From assembly GCA_946807835.1 (NCBI GenBank), contig OX327686.1, forward strand, positions 12,772,001 through 12,836,000: a stretch of 64,000 nucleotides of DNA, read 5' to 3'. The notes beneath the pieces were generated by a model. It was not told the DNA's origin. It saw only the letters and a list, made by a program, of their open reading frames with translations, and made no database searches. Below are positions 63,587 through 64,000 of the stretch, piece by piece (position 1 is the stretch's first letter; each line of letters opens with the position of its first letter). The DNA is from Ailanthus altissimus (Eukaryota; Streptophyta; Magnoliopsida; Sapindales; Simaroubaceae). Both the position numbers and the translations under genes were made by a program.

Positions 63587-64000
63587 TGTTATTGTTATTC
63601 TTTTCAGTTTCCTAATTGAATTTAATGCTAATTTTTAATTTTTTAATGCACTATCAACATCGTTATATATTATTGTTGCAACATAAAATTTGCAAAAACA
63701 CAAAGAAAAAGGTGAAATAATGAAGTTTACCTTTTATATATTGGAATTATATATATTCGAGAAATATCATATACAAATTTCCTTTTGAAAGAGTAATACT
63801 TTAAAATGAGTTATCATCTGATTTAAGACTTAGAGGTATACTATAACCCTTAAATGAATATATTTTTTATAAGAGCATAAATGTTATATATTTGTATCCT
63901 TATTTTATTTAAGAATTATCTATTTTCATAAAAATAGAAAAGTATAGAAATTGGAGTTAAAAATAGGAAAAAAAGACTAAATTGAAAAGAAAGGGAAAAA

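Noticed and set aside
1..64000. CRISPR array, rRNA gene, bacterial-type operon or integrated viral genome
   Set aside because: No spaced direct repeats of CRISPR type, no rRNA-like sequence and no viral replicase or coat-like motif. All reverse transcriptase remnants fit Copia, Gypsy or LINE.

Overview
This is an AT-rich eudicot nuclear DNA window. It is dominated by old, nested and degraded transposable elements and holds one convincing intact host gene. The pointers to a plant are a JAZ/TIFY repressor gene with the standard plant exon layout, Copia and Gypsy elements of plant type with plant tRNA primer sites, CACTA, Mutator and hAT-type elements, and fragments of plant genes (a KEA-type K+ antiporter and an AAE1-like acyl-activating enzyme). 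I cannot name the species.

Layout. 1-1,240: AT-rich LTR-like DNA. 1,262-3,417: minus-strand Athila/Tat-type Gypsy gag plus its LTR. This sits in a plus-strand Copia pol (3,418-6,785, 3' LTR from 7,335), which is also split by a solo LTR at 4,572-6,007. 8,080-12,770: degraded plus-strand Gypsy gag-pol. 12,885-22,986: one long minus-strand Copia (3' LTR, pol, gag, leader, primer site, 5' LTR) carrying an inverted solo LTR of its own family at 17,116-19,135. 22,987-25,398: CACTA-like remnant with KEA antiporter exons and a hAT-type MITE. 25,774 to about 29,890: second CACTA-like element, inserted in an LTR, with unrecognised minus-strand exon-like segments. 30,343-32,290: Gypsy LTR remnant and AT-rich DNA.

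32,413-34,714 (minus) is the JAZ gene: five exons and 278 residues, with TIFY and Jas motifs, two LxL-type repression motifs, a G-box and a possible uORF. Its TIFY motif has Arg where the family has a conserved Gly.

Right of the gene come two Mutator-type foldback elements (37,927-38,748 and 43,987-44,996), a 2.4 kb solo Copia LTR (40,931-43,317), a SINE-like unit, a GTCAA-rich array (45,246-45,530), an AAE1-like pseudogene (46,920-47,455), and further Copia and Gypsy LTRs (48,290-49,080; 53,312-54,682; 55,057 to about 57,160). A LINE (58,690-62,045) is broken by two insertions, and a second hAT-type MITE lies at 63,195-63,586.

The most interesting unexplained signal is a short GC-rich, near-palindromic motif (consensus GCGCCGCGGCGCT with CpG-decayed variants). 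It recurs in clusters at seven places. In six of them it sits 47-116 bp upstream of the TATA box of minus-oriented LTRs that belong to at least two unrelated superfamilies.
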